Below, one piece after another: positions 7,804 through 14,986 of a stretch of 24,944 nt of DNA (the first letter of the stretch is position 1; the number at the start of each line of letters is the position of its first letter). The notes below the pieces were generated by a model. It was not told the DNA's origin and did not search any database. It worked only from the letters and a program-made list of their open reading frames with translations. Source of the stretch: Bacillota bacterium (GTDB lineage Bacteria; Bacillota; Clostridia; Peptostreptococcales; Anaerovoracaceae); assembly GCA_029219125.1 (NCBI GenBank), contig JAQXSU010000210.1:1-24944 (forward strand). The letters run 5' to 3'. The translations under genes and the position numbers were made by a program.

Positions 7804-7849
7804 GTCTGTATCTGATATTGCGAAAGCGGCGGGAAGGGGTGCGTTTCAA

Positions 7850-9274
7850 GTGTCAACAGACAGAATCAGGGATAAACACGGCCTGGCCTCCCTCATCGGA
7901 GACCGGGCTTTTTATAGAAAAGTCATGATTATCGTGATGCCGATCATCGTGCAGAATGCCATCACCAATTTCGTGGGTATGCTGGATAATATCATGGTGG
8001 GACAGGTGGGAACCGAACCCATGTCCGGCGTGGCCATCACCAATCAGCTCATGTTTGTATTCAATATCTGCGTATTCGGTATCGTGGCGGGAGCAGGCAT
8101 CCTGGGAGCCCAGTTCTACGGCAGCGGGAATTACGATGGGATGCGTCATACCTTCCGATTCAAGCTGGCAGTGGGCTGCGGCCTGACAGCAGCGTTTCTG
8201 GTGGTCTTCGCATTCTGGGGCGACAATCTGATCCAGGCATTTCTTCACGAAGGCAGCGGGGAAGGAGATCTGGAAAAGACGCTGGAATTCGGCAAAGACT
8301 ATCTCCACGTCATGATGGTGGGGCTGCTTCCATTTGCTCTGGTGCAGGCTTATGCAGGAACGCTGCGGGAAAGCGGACAGACCGTAGTGCCTATGACGGC
8401 AGGCATCGTGGCGGTACTTGTGAATCTTCTCTTCAATTATGTACTGATTTTCGGAAAATTCGGTGCACCGGCGCTGGGTGTGGTGGGCGCTGCCATTGCC
8501 ACCGTTCTTTCACGTTTCGTGGAACTGGCCATTGTGGTGGTCTGGACCCACAGCCATTCGGAACAAAATCCGTTCGCCGCAGGGCTTTATCGCGGCTTTC
8601 GGATTCCTGCCGCCCTGGCGGTGAAGATTCTGAAGGTGGGTACGCCGCTGTTTCTCAACGAAGTGCTCTGGTCGGTGGGCATGGCGCTGCTGGCCCAGTG
8701 CTACTCACTCCGGGGACTGGAAGTGGTGGCTGCCATCAATATCGCCAACACCATCTGCAACCTGTTTAATGTGGTCTTCATGTCCATGGGAAATGCGGTG
8801 GGCATCATCATCGGACAGCTGCTTGGGGCAGGCAAGCTGGAGCAGGCGAGAAGGGAAGACGGACAGCTGATTGCATTCTCGGTATTCTGCTGCATGATTT
8901 CCGGCTTGGTTCTTTTTTCCATCGCCGGTCTGTTCCCGCTGATCTATAACACCACTGCGGACGTCCAGCTGCTGGCGACCTGTTTCATCCAGATCTGCGG
9001 TCTGTGCATGCCGATCTTCGGTTTCGTCAACGCGGCATATTTCACGCTGCGGGCCGGCGGTAAGACCGTGATCACATTCTTCTTTGACAGTGCGTTCATG
9101 TGGGTGGCAACCATTCCTGTGGTGTTTGCACTGAGCCGGTATACGGGCATGGGGATTGTATGGATCTACCTGATTTGCCAGCTGACGGATCTAATCAAAT
9201 GCGCAATCGGATTCGTACTGGTGCGGAAAGGGGTATGGATTCAGAATATGGCGCTGGAAGAAAAAAGCGTCTGA
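7850..9274 (+). CDS. MATE family efflux transporter
   Basis: A 474-residue membrane protein with twelve predicted helices in two homologous halves, as in the multidrug and toxin extrusion family. Recognisable parts are MPIIVQNAITNFVGMLDNIM followed by VGQVG near the N-terminus, a short cytoplasmic segment with YAGTLRESGQT, and NEVLWSVGMALLAQCYSLRG opening the second half. Transport is driven by a Na+ or H+ gradient and the substrate is unknown. The frame is open to 7559, but a sigma70 promoter at 7775-7803 lies inside that extension. GTG at 7850 follows GGGAAGGGG by 10 nt and gives the normal family length, so it is the chosen start. A dyad repeat just upstream suggests induction by a ligand-responsive regulator not present here. 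No clear terminator follows. Confidence 0.9.
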   Translation: MSTDRIRDKHGLASLIGDRAFYRKVMIIVMPIIVQNAITNFVGMLDNIMVGQVGTEPMSGVAITNQLMFVFNICVFGIVAGAGILGAQFYGSGNYDGMRHTFRFKLAVGCGLTAAFLVVFAFWGDNLIQAFLHEGSGEGDLEKTLEFGKDYLHVMMVGLLPFALVQAYAGTLRESGQTVVPMTAGIVAVLVNLLFNYVLIFGKFGAPALGVVGAAIATVLSRFVELAIVVVWTHSHSEQNPFAAGLYRGFRIPAALAVKILKVGTPLFLNEVLWSVGMALLAQCYSLRGLEVVAAINIANTICNLFNVVFMSMGNAVGIIIGQLLGAGKLEQARREDGQLIAFSVFCCMISGLVLFSIAGLFPLIYNTTADVQLLATCFIQICGLCMPIFGFVNAAYFTLRAGGKTVITFFFDSAFMWVATIPVVFALSRYTGMGIVWIYLICQLTDLIKCAIGFVLVRKGVWIQNMALEEKSV

Positions 9275-9374
9275 CCTGTTTGTGGATCAGGACGACGGAT
9301 TTTGAAAAGAATTGTGTATAATGAACAAAAAAACAACATTTTTGCAGAAAAACAAAAAATCTTATCATAATATT

Positions 9375-9403
9375 TTGACGGAATCTTAACAAAGTAGTAT
9401 AAT
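9375..9403 (+). promoter_or_regulatory. strong sigma70 promoter of the YjiH-family gene
   Basis: TTGACG, a 17 bp spacer and a perfect TATAAT. Start near 9410, about 38 nt before the ATG at 9448. This is one of the best sigma70 matches in the window, implying constitutive or high expression unless repressed. Confidence 0.85.
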
Positions 9404-9447
9404 GCAGTTGTTGGGCAAATTCTGGGCGAAAGAAAGGAAAAAGAACT

Positions 9448-10815
9448 ATGGGTTCAAATAGGAGTAAGCTGACAGCAAGATTCCTGGTTCCGTCCATCGT
9501 CGGTATCATTCTGTTTATGATTCCGGTGAAGTACAACGGTGACTGGACCATTACTGTCAAAATCATTGCAGACATCATTGGTGGCGCATTGGGTAGTGTG
9601 CTGCCGCTATTATGCGTAATTATCGTTACAATTTCTGCTGTGATGTCTCTCATCTCACTTGGAAAACCAAAATTTATCACAGAGCATCCGATCTTGAAGG
9701 ATACCTTCTGCACCTCTCCGGTCTGGGTCGCAGTCCGGGTACTGGGCGCCATCTTTATCTGGCTGACATACCTGGGTGTTGCAGCCGGGGATGAAGATAC
9801 AGGTATCATTCACATGATCACTGAGGGCGGAGCCGGCGGTTTCGTACTGGGTGATCTGCTGACGGTGCTGGTTATCATCTTCGTGATTGCCGCACTGCTG
9901 CTGCCGCTGCTGCTGGACTTCGGTCTGCTGGAGTTTGTGGGCGCACTGCTGACGAAGATCATGCGTCCGCTGTTCAAGATTCCGGGCCGTGCCGCAGTTG
10001 ACTGCTTCACATCCTGGATCGGCGATGGCACACTGGGCGTAATGCTGACCTGCAACCAGTATGAGGGCGGATACTATTCCGCAAGAGAAGCTTCTGTCAT
10101 CGCGACGACCTTCTCTGCCGTATCCATTACCTTCAGTATCGTGGTACTGGCGCAAGTTGACCTGATGCAGTATTTCGGGGTATACTATCTGATGATCTGT
10201 CTGGTTGGCGTAGCCTGTGCCATTATCGTGCCGCGCATCCCGCCTCTGTCCAGAAAGCCGGATACCTATGTGGTAGAAGGAAAGGCAATGCCGGAAACCA
10301 TCCCATCGCAGTACAAGAACTCTTTCGAGTACGGCATGGATCTGGCACTGAAGAAGGCTGCTGAATTCAAGGGCATCGGACAGTTCCTGGAAAATGGTGT
10401 GAAGAATGCGGTAGGCATGTGGTTTGGCGTTCTGCCGACGGTTATGGCCATCGGTACGCTGGCACTGGTACTGGCCAACAACACACCGATCTTCGAGATT
10501 CTTGGCAAACCGTTCCTGCCGCTGCTGGAACTGCTGCAGGTTCCGGAAGCTGCGGAAGCATCCAAGACCATGATCGTAGGTTTCACCGACATGTTCACGC
10601 CGTCCATCATTGCGGCAGAAGGCATCGCCAGCGAAATGACCCGCTTCATTGTGGCATCCGTTTCTGTAACCCAGCTGATCTACCTGTCTGAAGTAGGCGG
10701 TCTGATTCTGGGCTCCAAACTGCCGGTGAAGCTGTGGGAACTCTTCGTGCTCTTCCTGGAGCGAACGATTATCAGCTTAATCATCATCTGCCCGCTGGCA
10801 CATCTGATTTTTTAG
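9448..10815 (+). CDS. YjiH family membrane protein with nucleoside-recognition (Gate) domain
   Basis: A 455-residue protein with about ten or more membrane helices. The segment GRAAVDCFTSWIGDGTLGVM followed by LTCNQYEGGYYSAREASVIA and the later FTDMFTPSIIAAEGIASEMT are the conserved marks of the YjiH family, which contains the Gate/nucleoside-recognition domain also found in nucleoside transporters and spore-maturation proteins SpmA/SpmB. The biochemical role is not established. A transporter is likely, and in other genomes such genes often sit near amino-acid or peptide hydrolases. ATG follows AGAAAGGA. It is a monocistron with its own sigma70 promoter and a hairpin about 80 bp after the TAG stop. 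Confidence 0.85.
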   Translation: MGSNRSKLTARFLVPSIVGIILFMIPVKYNGDWTITVKIIADIIGGALGSVLPLLCVIIVTISAVMSLISLGKPKFITEHPILKDTFCTSPVWVAVRVLGAIFIWLTYLGVAAGDEDTGIIHMITEGGAGGFVLGDLLTVLVIIFVIAALLLPLLLDFGLLEFVGALLTKIMRPLFKIPGRAAVDCFTSWIGDGTLGVMLTCNQYEGGYYSAREASVIATTFSAVSITFSIVVLAQVDLMQYFGVYYLMICLVGVACAIIVPRIPPLSRKPDTYVVEGKAMPETIPSQYKNSFEYGMDLALKKAAEFKGIGQFLENGVKNAVGMWFGVLPTVMAIGTLALVLANNTPIFEILGKPFLPLLELLQVPEAAEASKTMIVGFTDMFTPSIIAAEGIASEMTRFIVASVSVTQLIYLSEVGGLILGSKLPVKLWELFVLFLERTIISLIIICPLAHLIF

Positions 10816-10894
10816 CATATAATATATAAAAGTAGTACATAATATAGTATGTAGTATGATAACAGTCCGAAATTACCCAATAGGAATGAAGGTG

Positions 10895-10932
10895 AATACC
10901 GTCTTCTGCAATGTGCAGGGGACGGTATTTTT
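10895..10932 (+). terminator. Rho-independent terminator after the YjiH-family gene
   Basis: AATACCGTC pairs with GACGGTATT around an inner CTGCA/TGCAG stem, followed by TTT. It lies 80 bp past the stop and before all serC regulatory elements, so it separates the two units. Confidence 0.7.
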
Positions 10933-10941
10933 CACACAGGG

Positions 10942-10984
10942 AGTAAAATAATTCGGCAGAAAGTAAAATAATTTTTTTTACTTT
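10942..10984. promoter_or_regulatory. candidate enhancer (upstream activator site) for the serC sigma54 promoter
   Basis: The 12-mer AGTAAAATAATT occurs at 10942 and again at 10962, exactly 20 bp apart, which is two helical turns. The second copy is the left half of a 25 bp near-perfect palindrome (10960-10984, 11 of 12 pairs) of the form AGTAAA-N9-TTTACT. Its centre is 105 bp upstream of the -24 GG, a usual distance for activator binding sites. The same half-sites flank the palindrome upstream of the second sigma54 promoter. Assignment to the adjacent activators is inference. Confidence 0.5.
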
Positions 10985-11020
10985 TCGTCTGGAGAGAAGC
11001 GGCAATCTGTGAAAAAAAGC

Positions 11021-11049
11021 CTGAAAATGCCGAAAAATGCTGATATGAT
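11021..11049 (+). promoter_or_regulatory. possible sigma70 extended -10 promoter upstream of serC
   Basis: CTGAAA, 17 bp, then TGATATGAT (an extended -10 with TATGAT). It lies upstream of the sigma54 promoter and could give basal serC expression. Confidence 0.4.
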
Positions 11050-11075
11050 TACACTTTTCTGCCGCAAAAAAACAG

Positions 11076-11091
11076 TGGCACATAATTTGCA
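11076..11091 (+). promoter_or_regulatory. sigma54 (-24/-12) promoter of the serC operon
   Basis: TGGCAC, five bases (ATAAT), TTGCA: every consensus position of TGGCACRNNNNTTGCW matches, with GG-N10-GC spacing. Transcription would start near 11102, about 64 nt before the serC ATG. The next two regulator genes in the same direction encode sigma54 activators, which supports the call. Confidence 0.85.
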
Positions 11092-11165
11092 ATGTTTTTT
11101 TCAACAGAGAAACAGAGGAGAGCAGGAGACAATCGTTTCGGGAATAGATTTCAGGAGGAAAAAAC

Positions 11166-12257
11166 ATGAGCAAATATGATCGCGTATACAACTTTTCGGC
11201 AGGTCCTTCTGTGCTGCCCCTTGAGGTACTGGAAAAAGTGCAGAAAGAACTTCTGAATTACGATGGAAGCGGGCAGTCCGTCATGGAAATGAGCCATCGT
11301 TCCAAAGAGTATCAGAGAATTATTGATGAGGCGGAAGTGAACCTCAGAGAGCTGATGCACATTCCTGACAACTACAAGGTCCTTTTCGTACAGGGCGGCG
11401 GCACCTTACAGTTTGCCATGGTTCCGATGAATCTGCTGAGGAATTCAAAGAAAGCGGATTATGTGATAACAGGTACCTGGGCCAAGAAGGCTTATAAGGA
11501 AGCAGGAAAGTTCGGAGATATCCGGGTAATTGCATCTTCGGAGGAAGACAAGTTTACCTGGGTTCCAAAGATTACAGAAGCTGACATCCGTCCGGATGCG
11601 GATTACGCATATATCGTAACGAACAACACCATTTACGGAACCCGGTTCAATTATATTCCGGAAACCGGCGAGATTCCGCTGGTTGCGGATATGTCATCCA
11701 ACATCCTGTCGGAGGAGATCGATGTCAGCAAGTTCGGTCTGATCTGGGCAGGTGCACAGAAAAATGTGGCACCGGCCGGTGTCTCCATCGTGATTATCCG
11801 GGAAGATCTGCTGGGATATGCCGCTGCGGAAATTCCGACCTACCTGGACTATAAGATTCACGCGGATAACGGCTCCATGTACAATACGCCGCCGACGTTT
11901 ACCATCTATGTTGCCGGAGAGGTCTTCAAATATCTGAAGTCCATCGGCGGTATCGCCGAAATGGAAAGAAGAAATAAGGAAAAGGCGGCGATTCTTTATG
12001 ACTGCATCGACAGCAGCGAGCTTTTCAGCTGCCCGGTTGCGAAAGAAGACCGTTCCATCATGAATGTTGTTTTCATGACAGGCGATGCAGAGCTGGATAA
12101 AAAATTCATTGCAGAGGCAAGAGAAAAAGGCATGATCAACCTGGCGGGTCATCGTTCCCTGGGCGGCATGCGGGCCAGCATCTATAATGCCATGCCGAAG
12201 GACGGTGTAGAAGCGCTTGTTGCATTCATGAAGGAATTCGAAGCAGCAAACAAGTAG
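11166..12257 (+). CDS. serC: phosphoserine aminotransferase SerC
   Basis: A PLP enzyme that interconverts 3-phosphohydroxypyruvate plus glutamate and phosphoserine plus 2-oxoglutarate in serine biosynthesis; it can also serve vitamin B6 synthesis. The N-terminal VYNFSAGPSVLPLEVLEKVQ and the substrate loop MSHRSKEYQRII are class-V SerC signatures. GTWAKKAYKEA follows, and the Schiff-base lysine is K199 in AGAQKNVAPAGVS. The C-terminal GHRSLGGMRASIYNAMP binds the phosphate. At 363 aa it is the family length. ATG has AGGAGG 7 nt upstream. It is the first gene of an operon with a phosphoglycerate-mutase-like gene 15 bp downstream. Control by a sigma54 promoter is unusual for serC. No serA or serB is in the window. 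Confidence 0.95.
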   Translation: MSKYDRVYNFSAGPSVLPLEVLEKVQKELLNYDGSGQSVMEMSHRSKEYQRIIDEAEVNLRELMHIPDNYKVLFVQGGGTLQFAMVPMNLLRNSKKADYVITGTWAKKAYKEAGKFGDIRVIASSEEDKFTWVPKITEADIRPDADYAYIVTNNTIYGTRFNYIPETGEIPLVADMSSNILSEEIDVSKFGLIWAGAQKNVAPAGVSIVIIREDLLGYAAAEIPTYLDYKIHADNGSMYNTPPTFTIYVAGEVFKYLKSIGGIAEMERRNKEKAAILYDCIDSSELFSCPVAKEDRSIMNVVFMTGDAELDKKFIAEAREKGMINLAGHRSLGGMRASIYNAMPKDGVEALVAFMKEFEAANK

Positions 12258-12272
12258 AGAAGGAGAAAAAAC

Positions 12273-13508
12273 ATGAAATATCTGATTGTGATTGCAGACG
12301 GTTCTGCAGACGATCCTGTTCACTCTCTGGGCGGCAGGACTCCTTTAGAAGTTGCAAATCTGGAAACCATCGATATGCTGGCTTCCAGAGGTAAAATCGG
12401 AACAGTCATCACGATTCCGGATGGTATCAAGCCGGGCAGTGATTCGGGAAATCTGTCCATTATGGGCTATGACCCGCGGAAATATCTGGCCGGGCGTTCA
12501 CCTCTTGAAACGGTGGCCATCGGGGTGGAGATGAATGACACCGACGTGGCTTTCCGGGCCAATCTTGCCACGGTGGATCCTGCCGGAGCGGATAATTATG
12601 AAGATTATATCATTCTTGATCATGGCGCCAGTGATATCACAACGGAGGAATCCGATATCCTGCTGCAGGTGATCAACGAAAAATTTGCCAATGAAAAACT
12701 GCGTTTTTACACCGGTACGGGTTACAGACACTGCATGCTGATTCACGAAGGACACCCCAATGCCCACATCGACTATGAATGTATGCCTCCGCATGATGTT
12801 CCGGGCCAGAGAGTGGGGGATAACCTTCCGAAGGGTAAAAACGCAGATTTCATCATCGATATGATGAAGGAAAGCTACAAGCTGCTGAAGGATCATCCGG
12901 TGAACAAGGCAAGAGAAGCCAGAGGCCTTCATCCCGGAAACACTCTCTGGATTTGGGGGCAGGGCAAAAAGCCTGACCTGCCGGACTTCTACGAGAAGTA
13001 TGGCGTGAAAGGATCTGTCATTTCAGCAGTCGATCTGATCCGGGGCATCGGGACCTTTGCAGGCATGCATATCGTAACCGTTCCCGGAGCCACAGGCACC
13101 ATCGACACGGATTATGAGGCGAAGGTTGCCTATGCCATCGAAGAGTTCAAGAGAGGCCAGGACATGGTTTACCTGCATGTGGAGGGAACGGATGAAACTT
13201 CTCATCAGGGCAATGTGGAAGCGAAGATCCGCTGTGCAGAATACATTGATCACAGAGTGGTGAAGCCCCTCTATGAGTATCTCCGGGACTCCGGCGAGGA
13301 TTTTCGGATTCTGGTGCTTCCTGACCACAGAACCACCGTGGAAGGAAGAGTCCATACTTCGGATTTCGTTCCTTTCGTATTATATGACAGCAGGAACGAG
13401 GCGCCTGCGGACGCAAGCAGGAAGTTCACGGAGAAATCCGCAGAAGCTGCCCATAACCATTTCCCGGACGGCTACAAGCTGGCAGACAAGTTCTTTGAAC
13501 GCAAATAA
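12273..13508 (+). CDS. archaeal-type cofactor-independent phosphoglycerate mutase homologue (ApgM/TIGR02535 type)
   Basis: A 411-residue member of the alkaline phosphatase superfamily. The first metal Asp is D9 in IADGSAD. The predicted nucleophile is Ser56 in PGSDSGNLSIMGYDP. The second metal set is in the HVEGTDETSHQGN and LPDHRTT segments. The domain order matches archaeal-type iPGM, which moves phosphate between 2- and 3-phosphoglycerate. Bacterial relatives near threonine genes have been proposed to be homoserine kinases. Here the gene follows serC with 15 bp spacing and a GAAGGAG site, so a role at the phosphoglycerate/phosphoserine level is more likely. A phosphoserine phosphatase activity would complete the serC pathway but is only an inference. 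No terminator separates it from the next gene. Confidence 0.85.
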   Translation: MKYLIVIADGSADDPVHSLGGRTPLEVANLETIDMLASRGKIGTVITIPDGIKPGSDSGNLSIMGYDPRKYLAGRSPLETVAIGVEMNDTDVAFRANLATVDPAGADNYEDYIILDHGASDITTEESDILLQVINEKFANEKLRFYTGTGYRHCMLIHEGHPNAHIDYECMPPHDVPGQRVGDNLPKGKNADFIIDMMKESYKLLKDHPVNKAREARGLHPGNTLWIWGQGKKPDLPDFYEKYGVKGSVISAVDLIRGIGTFAGMHIVTVPGATGTIDTDYEAKVAYAIEEFKRGQDMVYLHVEGTDETSHQGNVEAKIRCAEYIDHRVVKPLYEYLRDSGEDFRILVLPDHRTTVEGRVHTSDFVPFVLYDSRNEAPADASRKFTEKSAEAAHNHFPDGYKLADKFFERK

Positions 13509-13523
13509 TTGTTATATATTTTC

Positions 13524-13552
13524 TTGAATTCAATTTCCTCCTGTAGTAGAAT
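13524..13552 (+). promoter_or_regulatory. sigma70 promoter of the activator gene pair
   Basis: TTGAAT, a 17 bp spacer and TAGAAT. The start would be near 13559, about 50 nt before GTG at 13610. The spacer contains the left arm of an inverted repeat. Confidence 0.55.
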
Positions 13553-13583
13553 TTTTGAAAGGGATTCTGCCATACAGGAGGAA
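13535..13583. repeat. inverted repeat across the activator promoter and ribosome site
   Basis: TTCCTCCTGTA (13535-13545) and TACAGGAGGAA (13573-13583) are perfect 11 bp complements, with an inner 6 bp stem (TAGAAT with ATTCTG). In a read-through transcript from serC the right arm's AGGAGG would be sequestered. In a transcript from the local promoter the left arm is missing. It may equally be a DNA-level operator. Confidence 0.55.
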
Positions 13584-13609
13584 GTTTGATTTTGGTGGAG
13601 GTACACGGC

Positions 13610-14986
13610 GTGAACGAGAAAGAGACAGGAATGCTGATTGATTCGAAGGATGCAGATATCATTCTGGTGGATACGGCAGGTCAGATCGTATACGATGATA
13701 TCGGTAATTACCGCTATTTCCAGCTGGGCATGACCAGTGCCCGGGGAAAAAATATCAGGGAACTGTTCTGTGACCTCCCGGAGAATTATCCTTTGCTCAG
13801 AGCCTGTCAGAAAGGCGAGACCGTTGAAAATTTCAGGGAAGTGCTAACCACCGGCAGAGGCGTGAAACTGACCAAGACCGGCTCCTGCTATCCGGTTTAC
13901 GATGGACAGGAACTGGTGGGGGCCATAGAAATCGGAAAGTTCTATTATGGCAAGGAAAATATGCGTGAGATCGAGCAGCATTCAGGGCATATGCTTTATC
14001 GAAAAAACCAGACGAGATATATTCTGGACGACATCATCACCCAGGATCCCGGCATGATGGAGATCAAGTCCAGGATCGGCAGCATTGCCCTGTCCAATGC
14101 AAATGTACTGATCTACGGGAAAACCGGTACCGGGAAAGAACTGGTGGCACAGGCAATTCATAATTCCAGCCGCAGGTATTCCAGAAAATTTCTTTCGCAG
14201 AACTGCAGTGCCATTCCGGAAAGCCTGCTGGAAAGCGTTCTTTTCGGCACCACCAGGGGCAGCTTTACCGGTGCGGTAGACAGCATGGGGCTGTTTGAAG
14301 AAGCAGAGGGAGGAACGATCTTTCTGGATGAGATCAACTCCATCAGTCCGGAGATGCAGTCGAAGCTGCTGAAGACCATTGAGAGTAAAAAAATCCGACG
14401 GATTGGTTCCGACAGGGAAACCTATGTGGATTTCCGGGTGGTTGCGGCGGTAAACGAGGATCCGGCCGATTTAATCCGGGCCAAACGGTTGAAGCCGGAT
14501 TTGCTGTATCGTCTGGCAGTGGTATATATCAAGCTTCCGGATCTGGTGGAAAGAGAAGGGGATATCGCCCTTCTGACCCGCCACTTCATAGACTATTTTA
14601 ATGAAAAAACCCATTCCCATATTGCCTATCCTTCCGAAGAAATCATCGAAATATTTCAGAATTACAGCTGGCCGGGAAATGTCAGGGAGCTTCGAAATGT
14701 CATTGAAGGGGCATTTGCCTTTGCGGAAGACGACAGAATCGAAAAGAACGACATTCCGTCCTATGTACTGGAAGCAGAACCTTCCTGTGAAGCCAGAGCA
14801 GGCAGAGACAGCGGTCTGAAAGAACGCATGGCACGGCTGGAGCGGGAAATCGTCCTGGACGCTTTCAGCCGGAACCATCAGAATCTGACGGATGCGGCAG
14901 AAGTTCTGGGGATTTCCAAGCAGCTTTTAAGATACAAGCTGGACAGCTATCAGGAGGAAAAGGATGAAGCTGAAGAAAGAGTTTAA
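13610..14986 (+). CDS. sigma54-dependent transcriptional activator, PAS-AAA+-Fis HTH (RocR-like), first of a pair
   Basis: An enhancer-binding protein. In the 458 aa form it has a PAS-like sensor domain (about 14-115), the AAA+ sigma54-interaction domain (about 140-375) and a C-terminal Fis-type helix-turn-helix (about 425-445, NLTDAAEVLGISKQLLRYKL). Walker A is GKTGTGKE at 170-177, Walker B GGTIFLDE ends at 241, and the sigma54-contacting loop is GSFTGA at 217-222 (consensus GAFTGA). The sensor-II-like RLKPDLLYRL is present. Start choice: GTG at 13610 has GGAGGT 7 nt upstream. TTG at 13586 or 13592 behind AGGAGG, or ATG at 13631, are alternatives. Domain order and neighbours resemble RocR, the arginine-catabolism activator. 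It overlaps the next activator gene by 23 bp. Confidence 0.9.
   Translation: MNEKETGMLIDSKDADIILVDTAGQIVYDDIGNYRYFQLGMTSARGKNIRELFCDLPENYPLLRACQKGETVENFREVLTTGRGVKLTKTGSCYPVYDGQELVGAIEIGKFYYGKENMREIEQHSGHMLYRKNQTRYILDDIITQDPGMMEIKSRIGSIALSNANVLIYGKTGTGKELVAQAIHNSSRRYSRKFLSQNCSAIPESLLESVLFGTTRGSFTGAVDSMGLFEEAEGGTIFLDEINSISPEMQSKLLKTIESKKIRRIGSDRETYVDFRVVAAVNEDPADLIRAKRLKPDLLYRLAVVYIKLPDLVEREGDIALLTRHFIDYFNEKTHSHIAYPSEEIIEIFQNYSWPGNVRELRNVIEGAFAFAEDDRIEKNDIPSYVLEAEPSCEARAGRDSGLKERMARLEREIVLDAFSRNHQNLTDAAEVLGISKQLLRYKLDSYQEEKDEAEERV

Larger units (their letters stand above)
7159..7849. other. 691 bp non-coding divergent region between the peptide importer and the MATE gene
   Basis: This is an A-rich stretch without a credible gene. 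Short open frames here lack ribosome sites. It holds the leader and probable promoter of the leftward ABC operon (near 7211-7279), and several dyads closer to the MATE gene: TCCGAAATTTCGGA at 7626-7639, an arm pair CGATTCA/TGAATCG at 7700-7719, and TCCGAAATTACGGA at 7749-7762. A strong sigma70 promoter lies at 7775-7803. The frame of the MATE gene happens to stay open back to 7559, but that part precedes the promoter and is non-coding. Confidence 0.7.
10816..11165. other. 350 bp non-coding region before serC
   Basis: From left to right it holds an AT-rich dyad TACATAATATAGTATGTA (10836-10853), a 12-nt copy of the MATE-upstream element GTCCGAAATTAC (10865-10876), a terminator hairpin (10895-10932), a tandem/palindromic AGTAAA element (10942-10984), a possible sigma70 promoter (11021-11049), a perfect-consensus sigma54 promoter (11076-11091) and the serC leader. 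No small gene with a ribosome site is seen. Confidence 0.7.

Noticed and set aside
7559..7849. N-terminal extension of the MATE gene (97 extra residues)
   Set aside because: A sigma70 promoter (7775-7803) lies inside it, MATE proteins do not have such an extension, and GTG at 7850 has a ribosome site.
9317..9322. TATAAT after the MATE gene
   Set aside because: No -35 at proper spacing; the TTGACG-17-TATAAT promoter 58 bp later explains the next gene.
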